Shown here: positions 1 through 9,355 of the stretch, in pieces
Layout: each line of letters starts with the position of its first letter
How positions within the stretch are numbered: the stretch's first letter is position 1
Origin: Devosia sp. MC521
Lineage (GTDB): Bacteria; Pseudomonadota; Alphaproteobacteria; Rhizobiales; Devosiaceae
Direction: 5' to 3'
Assembly (NCBI RefSeq): GCF_014127105.1
Contig: NZ_CP059902.1
Location: 186,001 to 250,000 of the forward strand
Length of the DNA stretch: 64,000 nt
The notes under the pieces: model-generated
Databases searched by the model: none
Told to the model about the DNA's origin: nothing
What the model saw: the letters and a program-made list of their open reading frames with translations, nothing else
Translations under genes and position numbers: made by a program

Positions 1-903
1 CGCGCGGTGGCGCCTCCCTGGATCTCAATAGCACTTGCTTCCCCTAATAGAGCAACGTAGTGAACCGTGCTGTCCTGAACGACTGTGCTTAATGCCGGGT
101 ATTTTCCATGACGACTCTTTCCGACCCCGGGCCCCGTTCTCGTTCGATCGCGCTGATCGATGCACTCCATGTAGCCATGGTTGTCACGACAGGACTGCTG
201 ATTGCGCTCCTCGCCACCGGAACACCCATACTGCTTTCGATCCAAGTAACGCTCTACAGCGGATTACGAATTCCTCGGTCCGGTAGACTGGAATGACGAC
301 GCTATTAACGGCGGACTGAGCTTTCATTTGTTATCCTGAGTGCAGGCAATTGGCGGGCGGACCACATTTGTGTCACGCGACCCAGCACCGCCACCAGGCA
401 GCCTCTGGAGCCATGTGCACGTATAATCTCGCCAGGGTCGACACCATGAACAGTGGCCATCTCTTTCAGAGTTCGCAGGGTGAATCAATTTATTCGCACT
501 ACGAAGCTAACGCGATCGCCTGTCAAAGCGGTACTGCTGTGCATGTCGACAATCGCCCGCCGCCACGCCACGGTGGCGATGGACGAACTGCTGTGGCTGT
601 CGGCGCAGGGCTGGCGGGTACCATTGGCAGTAAGCGTCAGGGACGACGAGTGGTATAGATGCTTTCTCCGCCTGCGGCAGCGGAAACCTTCGTCTGCGTG
701 CCGAGCATATTGTTGAGTTAGAAAAACCAGCGAGCTACTCAAATTTAACATTTGTGCAGTCCGCGCAACGGCCTCGAGACGGAAATAGAGCGGCAATTTT
801 GCCTAGTCTTGAGCTCTTGACAAGCGGTTCCCCTGGGCTCGTTGAACTAAAAGATGATGGGTCGGCAGGCCATTGACCAGCTGCAGGGCGACAAAATTGC
901 TCA
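1..903. other. No supported gene at the left edge
   Basis: Several short open frames occur on both strands but none has a convincing ribosome binding site together with family-like sequence. A 62-codon frame at 108-296 has one hydrophobic stretch near residues 20-45 and could be the remnant of a truncated membrane protein. I see no tRNA or clear terminator. The stretch follows the 3' end of the minus-strand polysaccharide genes and may be decayed DNA. Confidence 0.4.
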
Positions 904-2160
904 CTACTGCCTGTCTGACTTCACAGATGGATTTGCTGACTCGTCAGGGCTGGACGCGGCGGTGGAGATTTTGTCGCCAGAGCCCGCGCCGCGAGCGGTC
1001 TGAAGGATGATCTTGAAGTCGAGCAGCAGCGATTGCAGTTGCAGATATTCGTGGTCGCAGGTGGCCAGTCCTGCCGGGTCGCTCATGTCGATGCCTCGGA
1101 CTTGAGCAAGGCCGGTAATGCCAGGCTTGATCTCGAATACGCGCCGGGCGCGGCGCTCGATGATCATGTTCGCCTGGTTGGGCAGACAGGGCCGTGGCCC
1201 GACCAGACTCATGTCGTTTCGCAGGATGTTGATTACCTGGGGCAGTTCGTCGAGCTTGGTACGCCGTAGAAAATGGCCCAGCGGCGTCACAGCTGCGGCG
1301 GGCACTTCATGAGTGCCAACATTGGGCGCTGAGACATACATCGTGCGGAATTTGAGGCAGGTAAAAACCTGTTCGTTGCGGCCGATGCGATCCTGCAGGA
1401 AAATGCCGGGACCAGGCGACTGCAACCTAATGGCCGCCCAAATGATCAGCATGGCCCACCACAGCAGCACGATGATCGACAGAGAAAATACTATGTCTAT
1501 GAAGCGCTTGGCCGTTCTGTAAACGTTGTTGGCACTCTGGTCATCGGCAACGATGACCAGAGTGATTGCCGGGTTCTCGGTCTCTGGAAGGTCGAGAATA
1601 GTCTCAGTGATGCGAGCGATACTAACTGTCGGCTTGAGCGACCTCAGGCTGAGCAAGGCGAGTTCTTGTAAAAAGCCAGGCAATCGGCTTACCAACGCCA
1701 GTCTGCCCGCTAGTTCGCCACCAACGACCGCGGGCAGGTAGAGCCCCCACTTTTCGATGCCGGAAATGTCGGAAAGTCGCTCAACGGCCAGGCGCTTGGA
1801 TGTGGCATAGTCAGAGCGGTTGGAATGGTCCAACGCATGGATCGAGGATACGAAAATGAACCGGCGTATACCAAGTGCGCGTGCCTGGCGGCAAAGGTCG
1901 ACCGGCATGTCGACATTGACGCGCTGAATTTCAGTCGGATCGGCAGCCTGATCATTGTTGATGACCGCCAGATGAAGGAGACTGTCAAAGTCGGCTGCAG
2001 CACTCAAATCGGTATAACTGACCACGTTGCACTGCGGAAACGCCCGGCGTAGCGCTTCTGGGTCTCGACCGATCAGTAGGATCTCTACACCCTTATTCCG
2101 CAGCAACGGCACGAGTTGCCGCCCGACGAAGCCGCTCGCCCCAGTTATCGCAATTCGCAT
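904..2160 (-). CDS. Fused SDR sugar epimerase/reductase and initiating sugar-phosphate transferase
   Basis: Two enzymes in one chain of 418 residues. Residues 1 to about 200 are an NAD(P)-binding SDR with the TGASGFVG nucleotide loop and a YATSK catalytic YxxxK. After a transmembrane segment near residues 220-245, the rest is a bacterial sugar transferase (PglC/WcaJ class) with KFRTM, the DELPQ motif and SLVGPRP. This class moves sugar-1-phosphate onto undecaprenyl phosphate at the inner membrane and so starts a repeat unit. NCBI uses the name hybrid nucleoside-diphosphate sugar epimerase/sugar transferase for such fusions. The membrane dehydratase gene lies 11 bases upstream, so I infer that the SDR half reduces the 4-keto sugar (towards UDP-QuiNAc, as in Rhizobium etli WreQ/WreU) and the transferase half uses it. 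The substrate is not proven. Confidence 0.88.
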   Translation of the reverse strand: MRIAITGASGFVGRQLVPLLRNKGVEILLIGRDPEALRRAFPQCNVVSYTDLSAAADFDSLLHLAVINNDQAADPTEIQRVNVDMPVDLCRQARALGIRRFIFVSSIHALDHSNRSDYATSKRLAVERLSDISGIEKWGLYLPAVVGGELAGRLALVSRLPGFLQELALLSLRSLKPTVSIARITETILDLPETENPAITLVIVADDQSANNVYRTAKRFIDIVFSLSIIVLLWWAMLIIWAAIRLQSPGPGIFLQDRIGRNEQVFTCLKFRTMYVSAPNVGTHEVPAAAVTPLGHFLRRTKLDELPQVINILRNDMSLVGPRPCLPNQANMIIERRARRVFEIKPGITGLAQVRGIDMSDPAGLATCDHEYLQLQSLLLDFKIILQTARGAGSGDKISTAASSPDESANPSVKSDRQ

Positions 2161-2171
2161 GCCGGTTGACC

Positions 2172-4046
2172 CTATGTTTGTTGATACCGGTCGCTCTTTG
2201 CGACCATGTCGAACAGGATATGCCGTGCGGCGCTTTCGTCAGTTCGGTCGAGCGCATCGCGCATCTGGATCAGCGCGTCATCCAGCGTTGCGACTGTCGA
2301 ATTGGTCGAACGCATGATCTTCGGGTGACTTGTTCCCATGGCAGTTGTATCGTCGTAGAACAACTCTTCATACATTTTCTCGCCCGGCCTCTTGCCGATC
2401 ACCACGATGTCAATATCTCCATCAGGGTTGTTGGTGGTGCGGACCTGGAGACCGGCTAGGCGAACCATATTTTCGGCCAAGTCGGCAACAAGTACTGGCT
2501 CGCCCATATCCAACAAGAATACGTCGCCCCCTTCTGAGAGCGAGCCGGCCTGAACGATCAATTCGGCGGCTTCTTTGATCGACATGAAGTATCGCGTCAT
2601 GGCGCGGTCGGTCAGTGTCACAGGACCTCCCATAGCGATCTGTTCCTTGAACAGAGGGACTACTGATCCATTGGACCCGAGAACGTTGCCAAAGCGGACG
2701 GAGCAGAAACGTTGGTCAGTTTGAGCTTCAGCCGCCTTATTAGCGTTGTGCTGGACGATCAGTTCAGCCCACCTCTTGGTGGCGCCCATGACATTAGTTG
2801 GGCGGACGGCCTTGTCGGAGGAGATCAGAACAAAATTCTGGACGCCGAGGCGGAAAGCTGTATCGGCCACGATTTTGGTGCCAAAGATATTGTTCTTAAT
2901 GCCCTCGAGAGCATTGGCTTCCACCAACGGCACGTGCTTATAGGCTGCAGCGTGGAATACAACGTCCACGGAATGTTCGACAATAGCATGCGCAACGCTC
3001 GCTTCGTCGGTTACCGACGCTAGAATGGGAACTATTGATAGATCGCCGCCCCTTAATTCGCGCTCGACACTGTAAAGAGCAAATTCATTGGCCTCAAATA
3101 GCACCAGTCGCTGCGGATGCCACTGCGCGATCTTGCGGCACAGCTCAGAGCCAATCGATCCGCCCGCGCCAGTCACCATTATGGTCCGACCGACGATCAT
3201 GCTGCGGATCAACTCAAGGTCGGGGGGCACTGGTGAGCGCCCGAGCAGGTCATCAATCTCAATTTGACGAACTTGACTGACCAAATAATTGCCGGTGACT
3301 AAGTCCGTCATGGCAGGCAGAGATTGAACGCTAACGCCTACGCTCATGTTGCTGATCGCGGCAACGATTTCCTTGCGGCGGGAAGAATTGATGGCGGGCA
3401 TGCAAAGGATAACCTGCTTTACGCCATAGTCTCGGACCAGCGCAGGAAGGTGACCTGGCGGGTGGACGCGCAGGCCGGCTACTTCACGTCGGTGTAGTCC
3501 CGGATTGTCATCAAGGAAGCCGGCGATCAAATGTGTCCCGCGTAGGGAAGTCGCCAATTGCATGCCAGCTTCGCCAGCGCCATAAACTACTACGGCAGGC
3601 AGGGTGCTGTTTACTGGCACACCGAGGATGCGCTTTGCAGCAAATCGGCTGCCAACAATGCAGACGCAGGCAAGTGCCCAATATATTATTGGAACGGAAC
3701 GTGGTGTGACGTTGCGGCTGATAAACTGTAATAGAAAAGCGGCTACAACCCACAGTAGGACCGCGAAGGTCACTGCACCCAACATAGTCCAGAGTGCTCG
3801 CTCTGGAAGGTAGCGTACCACGGCACGGTAAAGACCCATCCGTACAAAGACCGGAATGGCAACGACTGGCCCGGCCAGAATGATCATCAGTGCTTCAAGG
3901 TTATGAGGCAGAGCCCAACGATCAAGACGAAGCGAAAAGCTAGCCCATAGACACAAAGCAAGAACAGCGAAGTCTGCAAAAATCAAAATTGCACGCTTCC
4001 ACCCGCGTGGCAGTTCGATAAGATTAGATCTTACTTTTTTGATCAT
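2172..4046 (-). CDS. Membrane NDP-sugar 4,6-dehydratase (CapD/WbpM/FlaA1 family)
   Basis: A membrane-bound polysaccharide biosynthesis protein of about 624 residues. The N-terminal 130 residues hold about four transmembrane helices, followed by a CoA-binding-like Rossmann domain (VVYGAGEAG) and a C-terminal SDR domain with VTGAGGSIGSELC. The active-site region reads SSDKAVRPTNVMGATKR, with Met-x-x-x-Lys in place of Tyr-x-x-x-Lys, which is characteristic of WbpM-type dehydratases. The family converts UDP-GlcNAc to the 4-keto-6-deoxy sugar. I chose the ATG at 4046, which has an AGAGGGGA about 15 bases upstream. An ATG at 4085 would add 13 atypical residues and has no evident binding site. It is first in a two-gene unit with the epimerase/transferase fusion. 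Confidence 0.88.
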   Translation of the reverse strand: MIKKVRSNLIELPRGWKRAILIFADFAVLALCLWASFSLRLDRWALPHNLEALMIILAGPVVAIPVFVRMGLYRAVVRYLPERALWTMLGAVTFAVLLWVVAAFLLQFISRNVTPRSVPIIYWALACVCIVGSRFAAKRILGVPVNSTLPAVVVYGAGEAGMQLATSLRGTHLIAGFLDDNPGLHRREVAGLRVHPPGHLPALVRDYGVKQVILCMPAINSSRRKEIVAAISNMSVGVSVQSLPAMTDLVTGNYLVSQVRQIEIDDLLGRSPVPPDLELIRSMIVGRTIMVTGAGGSIGSELCRKIAQWHPQRLVLFEANEFALYSVERELRGGDLSIVPILASVTDEASVAHAIVEHSVDVVFHAAAYKHVPLVEANALEGIKNNIFGTKIVADTAFRLGVQNFVLISSDKAVRPTNVMGATKRWAELIVQHNANKAAEAQTDQRFCSVRFGNVLGSNGSVVPLFKEQIAMGGPVTLTDRAMTRYFMSIKEAAELIVQAGSLSEGGDVFLLDMGEPVLVADLAENMVRLAGLQVRTTNNPDGDIDIVVIGKRPGEKMYEELFYDDTTAMGTSHPKIMRSTNSTVATLDDALIQMRDALDRTDESAARHILFDMVAKSDRYQQT

Positions 4047-4810
4047 GTGGATTCTATGTGGTCCCCTCTTGCCCTGCGTTCTCATGAAACCGCCGTTGGG
4101 TCAATATAATTGTATCGCATTTGTCTTTGGTCCCGGAGGCATGGAGTGGATCCCCTTTCGCCGTACGTCGCCAGTTGGGCGACGGGCCTTAGGCATAGGA
4201 ACTCCCGGGTGAGAGGAACTTGAGCCTGGAGTGCGGGTGAAGTCACAATATGGTACTTCGGATGACGCACGCGCTTTTTCAGCTCCGGAGCATCATAGTA
4301 GACTAGACCGCCGCATGCATGTCCTAACGAGCACAGAGGCGCCATCGGCGGTTACCTCCGCCTCGCACTGAAATGGCTTTTCTCTGGCCTCGGCCAAGCG
4401 AGGAACAGCTGTGCTGGCGCGTCGCAGGGATAGCAGTAATCCTCAGCCTTGCCGTTTGGCTTTCGGGCCGTCGCTGATAAATCGTCGTTCAGCTTTGTTG
4501 ACCTCGAGGGGTGTTTTGGACATATACGTGGTCTGCTGATCCCGCGCTGTTGACAGTCTGGGTTGCGTTGTAGTCCCGCCCCCCAAAAGCGCTGTGGGCT
4601 CGCGAGAGGTGCTGCAGACTAAACAAGGGACGTTCATGCCCTCGATTTAGAGAATTGACAACCTGGGCTTATTCAAGTGCTTGTCTGGCCGTACTTAGTC
4701 GACTATCCATTCCGACCTAGAAGGTGGCTCTCAGCGCTTGGTGCCCAAGCAATGACTTTACAGCCGCCGCAGCGATCTTGGTCGCCTCAAACCATGGAAT
4801 TAAAACAAGC
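4047..4810. other. Divergent intergenic region between polysaccharide arms
   Basis: About 760 bases separate the minus-strand dehydratase from the plus-strand fnl genes. Short open frames on the minus strand (around 4082-4345 and 4443-4637) resemble no family and lack binding sites, so I call no gene. The region must hold the leaders and promoters of both arms, but I could not pick a reliable -35/-10 pair. Confidence 0.5.
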
Positions 4811-5845
4811 ATGTTCGAGGGAAAAACGCTTCTCATAACTGGTGGCACCGGATCGTTCGGCACCACTGTGCTGCGCCAGATGCTTGATACCGGCATCCGC
4901 GAGATCCGGGTGTTCAGCCGCGACGAGAAGAAGCAGGACGACCAGCGCAAGAAGTTTGCGAGCGACAAGCTAAAATTCTACATCGGGGACGTGCGCGACT
5001 ACACCAGCGTGCTGTCGGCGACGCGCGGGGTCGACTACATCTTCCACGCGGCGGCGCTAAAGCAGGTGCCGTCATGCGAATTCCATCCCATGGAAGCGGT
5101 CAAGACCAATGTGATGGGCACCGAAAACGTGCTCGAGGCGGCGATCCAGAACCGTGTCGGCCGCGTCGTCTGCCTGTCCACCGACAAGGCCGTCTATCCG
5201 ATCAATGCCATGGGGATTTCCAAGGCGCTGATGGAAAAGGTCATGGTCGCCAAGTCTCGCGACTTGGTCGGCACCGATACGGTGATCTGCGGCACGCGCT
5301 ATGGCAATGTCATGGCCTCACGCGGCTCGGTCATTCCCCTGTTGGCCCAGCAGATTGCTAGCGGCAAGTCGCTGACGCTGACCGATCCGAAAATGACGCG
5401 CTTCATGATGACGCTGGGCGATGCTGTGGACCTTGTGATGTTCGCCTTCGCCCATGGCAGCAATGGCGACATCTTCGTGCAGAAGGCGCCCGCCGCGACG
5501 ATCGGCACGCTGGCTGAGGCCATGTGCCAGGCGCTGCACGTGCCCGATCATCCGATCGAGGTGATCGGCACGCGGCACGGCGAAAAGCTCTACGAGACGC
5601 TGCTGAGCCGCGAGGAAATGGTCAATGCCGTGGATATGGGCGACTATTACCGCGTCCCGCCCGACCTGCGCGATCTGAACTACGCCAAATATGTCGAGCA
5701 GGGCGAAACGACCATTTCGCGCGCCGAGGACTATAATTCGCACAACACCCACCGCCTCGACGTCGCCGGCATGGGCGAACTGCTGATGAAGCTCGATTTC
5801 ATGCGCGACCTGGTGGCTGGCCGTGCGCCCAGTCTGGAGGATTGA
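4811..5845 (+). CDS. fnlA: UDP-GlcNAc 4,6-dehydratase/5-epimerase (FnlA/CapE/WbjB)
   Basis: Predicted soluble SDR of 344 residues, the usual length of FnlA and CapE. It carries out the first step of UDP-L-FucNAc synthesis: inverting 4,6-dehydration of UDP-GlcNAc with C5 epimerisation. The start has the TGGTGSFG cofactor loop, followed by VFSRDEKKQDDQR and FHAAALKQVPSCE, both typical of this group, and STDKAVYPINAMGISKALME with Met-x-x-x-Lys at the active site. The ATG at 4811 is preceded by GGAAT. A longer reading from 4724 would add 29 residues before the Rossmann fold and is unlikely. The next gene begins one base inside this stop codon, and the fnlA-fnlB-fnlC order identifies the pathway. 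Confidence 0.92.
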   Translation: MFEGKTLLITGGTGSFGTTVLRQMLDTGIREIRVFSRDEKKQDDQRKKFASDKLKFYIGDVRDYTSVLSATRGVDYIFHAAALKQVPSCEFHPMEAVKTNVMGTENVLEAAIQNRVGRVVCLSTDKAVYPINAMGISKALMEKVMVAKSRDLVGTDTVICGTRYGNVMASRGSVIPLLAQQIASGKSLTLTDPKMTRFMMTLGDAVDLVMFAFAHGSNGDIFVQKAPAATIGTLAEAMCQALHVPDHPIEVIGTRHGEKLYETLLSREEMVNAVDMGDYYRVPPDLRDLNYAKYVEQGETTISRAEDYNSHNTHRLDVAGMGELLMKLDFMRDLVAGRAPSLED

Positions 5846-6957
5846 TGACCAGGGTTGGCGTTACCGGAGCCAATGGCTTCATCGGCAAGAATGTCATGGT
5901 TCGGCTGCGCGAGGCGGGGCATGACCCCGTTGCCTTGCCGCATGATGCGGATGCGGCCGGCCTTGCCGCCTTGATGGACGGGGTGGAGCGCGTCATCCAC
6001 CTCGCCGGCGTCAACCGGCCGCAGAACGAGGCCGAGTTCGACAGAGGCAATATTGGTATGACGCAGCGCCTAATCGAGGCTTTGACCGCAACCGGGCAGA
6101 CGATGCCCCTGGTCTATGCCTCCTCGACCCAGGCCGAATTCGACAATCCCTATGGCCGCAGCAAGCGCGCGGCCGAGGATGCGCTGCGCGCGTTCGGCAC
6201 CGCGTCGGGTTCGGCAGTGCACATCTGGCGCCTGCCCAATGTGTTCGGCAAATGGTGCCGGCCCAATTACAATTCGGTGGTTGCCACCTTCTGCCACAAT
6301 ATCGCGCGCGGCCTGCCGATCAGCATCAGCGATCCCGCAGCGCAGTTGAAGCTGGTCTATGTGGATGAGGTGGCTACGGCCCTGCTGGCCTTCGTGGCAG
6401 GCGACGCGCCGGACGAAGCCATTGCGGTGCAGCCGGTCTATTCTATCACACTGGGTGAACTGGCCGAGCGCATCCAGAGTTTCAAGGACAGCCGGGCCTC
6501 GCTGATGACCGGGCCCGTCGGCACCGGCCTGCCGCGGGCGCTGCACGCGACCTATCTGAGCTGTCTCCACCCGGCGGACTTCGCCTATGACCTGGTCGCC
6601 CATAGCGATCCGCGCGGCAGCTTTGCCGAAATGCTGCGCACGCCGGATGCCGGCCAGTTTTCCTTTTTCACGGCCCATCCTGGCATCACAAGGGGCGGGC
6701 ACTACCACCATTCCAAGACCGAGAAATTCCTCGTGGTCAAAGGCCGGGCCCGCTTCGGCTTCCGCCACATCCTGACCGACGAGACCTTCGTTCTCGAAAC
6801 CTCCGATGCCACGCCGAGGGTGGTCGAGACGGTGCCGGGCTGGTCGCACGACATTACGAATATCGGCGATGACACCATGGTGGTGATGCTGTGGGCCAAC
6901 GAGGTCTTTGACCGCGACAAGCCCGATACGATAGCTGCAAAGGTACTGACCACATGA
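5845..6957 (+). CDS. fnlB: Bifunctional reductase/3-epimerase of UDP-L-FucNAc synthesis (FnlB/CapF/WbjC)
   Basis: Protein of 370 residues with an N-terminal SDR domain (TGANGFIGKN, then YGRSKR as YxxxK) and, from about residue 245, a cupin domain (HPGITRGGHYHHSKTEKF, then VPGWSHDITNIG). This two-domain design is diagnostic of CapF, whose zinc cupin does the C3 epimerisation and whose SDR does the C4 reduction, giving UDP-L-6-deoxy-talose HexNAc. The ATG at 5845 overlaps the fnlA stop (TGATG), with GGAGG four to five bases upstream. It is translationally coupled to both neighbours. Confidence 0.93.
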   Translation: MTRVGVTGANGFIGKNVMVRLREAGHDPVALPHDADAAGLAALMDGVERVIHLAGVNRPQNEAEFDRGNIGMTQRLIEALTATGQTMPLVYASSTQAEFDNPYGRSKRAAEDALRAFGTASGSAVHIWRLPNVFGKWCRPNYNSVVATFCHNIARGLPISISDPAAQLKLVYVDEVATALLAFVAGDAPDEAIAVQPVYSITLGELAERIQSFKDSRASLMTGPVGTGLPRALHATYLSCLHPADFAYDLVAHSDPRGSFAEMLRTPDAGQFSFFTAHPGITRGGHYHHSKTEKFLVVKGRARFGFRHILTDETFVLETSDATPRVVETVPGWSHDITNIGDDTMVVMLWANEVFDRDKPDTIAAKVLTT

Positions 6958-8090
6958 CGACGCGCCTAAAGGTCATGACCGTCGTCGGCACGCGGCCGGA
7001 AATCATCCGCCTGTCGCGCGTGCTCTCGGCGCTGGACGAGCATTGCGAACACCTGCTGGTGCACACCGGCCAGAATTACGACTACGAACTCAACGAGATA
7101 TTCTTCAACGATCTGGGCGTGCGCCGTCCGGACATTTTCCTCGATGCGGCCGGCGATACGGCTGCGCAGACCATCGGAAATATCATCGGCGGGTTTGACA
7201 TTGTGCTCGCCAAACACAAGCCGGAAGCGCTGCTTGTGCTGGGCGATACAAACAGTTGCCTCGCCGTCATTCCGGCCAAGCGCCGCAAGGTGCCGATCTT
7301 CCACATGGAGGCGGGCAATCGCTGCTTTGACATGCGTGTCCCCGAGGAGATCAACCGGCGCATCGTCGATCATACCGCCGATATCAACCTGACCTATTCC
7401 GACATTGCGCGCGAATATCTGCTGCGCGAGGGCCTGCCGCCCGACCGGGTGATCAAGACCGGCTCGCCCATGTTCGAGGTGATCAATCACTATAGCGCGG
7501 CAATTCAAGAGTCAGACGTGCGTCAGCGCCTTGGCCTGACCGACGGTGCCTACACCGTGGTCAGCGCACATCGCGAGGAGAATGTCGATTCCGAGGTCAA
7601 TTTCACCAAGCTGGTGGCGGTGCTCAATGGCGTCGCCGAGCAGTTCGACCAGCCAGTGATCGTCTCAACCCATCCGCGCACCAAGAAGCGGATCGAGGCC
7701 GCCGGCGTCAGCTTCCATCCCGAGGTGCAGCTGCTCAAGCCGCTCGGCTTTTTCGACTATGTCAATCTGCAGATGAATGCGCGCGTCGTGCTGTCCGATA
7801 GCGGCACTATCACCGAGGAATCGTCAATCCTCAATTTCCCGGCGATCAACCTGCGCGAGGCCCATGAGCGGCCCGAGGGCATGGAAGAGGCGTCGGTCAT
7901 GCTGACCGGGCTCGATCTGGCGCGCGTGCTGCAGGCACTCTCCCTGCTTGATACCCAGAAGCGCGGCACTGAACGCACCTTGCGGCCGGTGGCGGATTAT
8001 TCGATGCCCAATGTGTCCGATAAAGTGGTGCGGATCATCCACAGCTATCGCGACTATGTCATGCGCACCGTCTGGAAGCAGGATCCCTGA
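6954..8090 (+). CDS. fnlC: UDP-N-acetylglucosamine 2-epimerase family, UDP-L-FucNAc forming (FnlC/CapG/WbjD)
   Basis: Protein of 378 residues in the WecB/CapG family: TVVGTRPEIIRLSRV at the N-terminus, HTGQNYD, FHMEAGNRCFDMRVPEE and VLSDSGTITEESS in the UDP-binding half. CapG/FnlC epimerises C2 and finishes UDP-L-FucNAc. The start overlaps the fnlB stop by four bases (ATGA). The alternative reading, WecB making UDP-ManNAc, is less likely because fnlA and fnlB precede it directly and CapG enzymes have this sequence character. Confidence 0.9.
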   Translation: MTTRLKVMTVVGTRPEIIRLSRVLSALDEHCEHLLVHTGQNYDYELNEIFFNDLGVRRPDIFLDAAGDTAAQTIGNIIGGFDIVLAKHKPEALLVLGDTNSCLAVIPAKRRKVPIFHMEAGNRCFDMRVPEEINRRIVDHTADINLTYSDIAREYLLREGLPPDRVIKTGSPMFEVINHYSAAIQESDVRQRLGLTDGAYTVVSAHREENVDSEVNFTKLVAVLNGVAEQFDQPVIVSTHPRTKKRIEAAGVSFHPEVQLLKPLGFFDYVNLQMNARVVLSDSGTITEESSILNFPAINLREAHERPEGMEEASVMLTGLDLARVLQALSLLDTQKRGTERTLRPVADYSMPNVSDKVVRIIHSYRDYVMRTVWKQDP

Positions 8091-8092
8091 TC

Positions 8093-9337
8093 ATGCGGAT
8101 CCTCGTCGTCTCGCAGTATTTCTGGCCGGAAAGCTTTCGTATCAACGATCTGGTCGTTGAACTGGTGGCGCGCGGACATGAGGTGACCGTGCTGACCGGC
8201 CAGCCGAACTATCCGAGCGGCACGCTCGATGCCGCATTCGCCAGACAGCCGGAAGACTTCGACCGCTATGGTGGCGCCGATGTCGTGCGCGTTCCCCATG
8301 TGCTACGCGGCGGCCGCGGGGTTCAACTGATGCTCAATTATCTGACCTTTGCCCTGTCGGCCTCGGTCATCGGTGCTTTCAAGCTGCGGGGCCGCCCGTT
8401 CGACGCGGTCTTCGCCTTCGAGCCGTCGCCAATCACCATCGGCATACCGGCCATCGTGCTGAAATGGATCAAGCGCGCACCCATGGCTCTGTGGGTGCTC
8501 GATCTGTGGCCACAGACGCTGCAAGCCGTTGGCGCGGTCCGCTCTCCCCTCGTGTTGGGGTCGGTAGATAGCCTAGTCCGAATGATCTATCGGCATTGCG
8601 ACGCGATTCTGGCGCAATCCCGGAGCTTTATCCGCACCATCCAGAGCCAAGTGAGAGAGCGCGACCACGCCAAGATCATCTATTTTCCCTCTTGGGCCGA
8701 GCCCGCGGAGCAGGTGGACTCCGTTCAGCCGGCCGCCGAAATCGCAAGCCGTCCCGATCTTTTTACTGTGCTTTTCACCGGCAACGTGGGCGAGGCACAG
8801 GGCTTTGAGGCCGTGCTAGCAGCCGCCGTGCTACTGCGCGATAAACCGGTGCGCTGGGTCATTATCGGGGACGGCCGCCGGTCGGACTGGCTGCGTTCAG
8901 AAGTGATCAGGCTTGGCCTGAGCGCGCAAGTGATGATGTTGGGGCGCTTCCCGCTCGAGCGCATGTCTTCATTCATGGCGCATGCCGATGCGCTTTTAGT
9001 CTGCCTGCGCGATGAGCCGGTCTTTGCACTGACAATTCCAGGAAAGGTCCAGTCCTATCTGATGGCTGGACGGCCAGTACTGGCAATGCTGAATGGTGAG
9101 GGCGCAAACGTCGTTGCAGAGTCCGGCGCCGGCATTGCTGTTGCTGCTGGCGACGCTCTGGGTCTGTCTAATGCAATAACACAAATGTTGACGGCCACCG
9201 AGACCGAGCGTGCCGTTATGGGACGGGCTGGGTTAGCATATAGCGAGGCAAATTTCGATCGATCCACGCTTATCAGCCAGCTTGAGCACATACTCTCAAA
9301 CCTAGCTTACACCGCAATAGCACCGGCCAACTTCTAG
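8093..9337 (+). CDS. wbuB: Glycosyltransferase family 4, probable L-FucNAc transferase (WbuB-like)
   Basis: GT-B fold glycosyltransferase of 414 residues. The N-terminal half begins MRILVVSQYFWPESFRINDL, as in WbuB/WbjE. The C-terminal half has VLFTGNVGEAQGFE and a nucleotide-sugar binding stretch around MAHADALLVCLRDEPVF and IPGKVQSYLMAGRPVLA. WbuB follows fnlABC in E. coli O26 and transfers L-FucNAc to the lipid-linked acceptor, so the order here supports the role. It starts two bases after the fnlC stop. The stop codon TAG lies in the target duplication of the IS5-like element. Before the insertion the gene would have ended TAA after the same residue, so the protein appears intact. Confidence 0.85.
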   Translation: MRILVVSQYFWPESFRINDLVVELVARGHEVTVLTGQPNYPSGTLDAAFARQPEDFDRYGGADVVRVPHVLRGGRGVQLMLNYLTFALSASVIGAFKLRGRPFDAVFAFEPSPITIGIPAIVLKWIKRAPMALWVLDLWPQTLQAVGAVRSPLVLGSVDSLVRMIYRHCDAILAQSRSFIRTIQSQVRERDHAKIIYFPSWAEPAEQVDSVQPAAEIASRPDLFTVLFTGNVGEAQGFEAVLAAAVLLRDKPVRWVIIGDGRRSDWLRSEVIRLGLSAQVMMLGRFPLERMSSFMAHADALLVCLRDEPVFALTIPGKVQSYLMAGRPVLAMLNGEGANVVAESGAGIAVAAGDALGLSNAITQMLTATETERAVMGRAGLAYSEANFDRSTLISQLEHILSNLAYTAIAPANF

Positions 9338-9355
9338 CTGGACACCCGCAAAAAC
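9338..9355 (+). repeat. Left terminal inverted repeat of the IS5-like element
   Basis: CTGGACACCCGCAAAAAC, matching the reverse complement of 10622-10639 over all 18 bases. Confidence 0.88.

Noticed and set aside
108..716. Short open frames near the left edge
   Set aside because: No family-like sequence or good binding site; kept only as a possible remnant.
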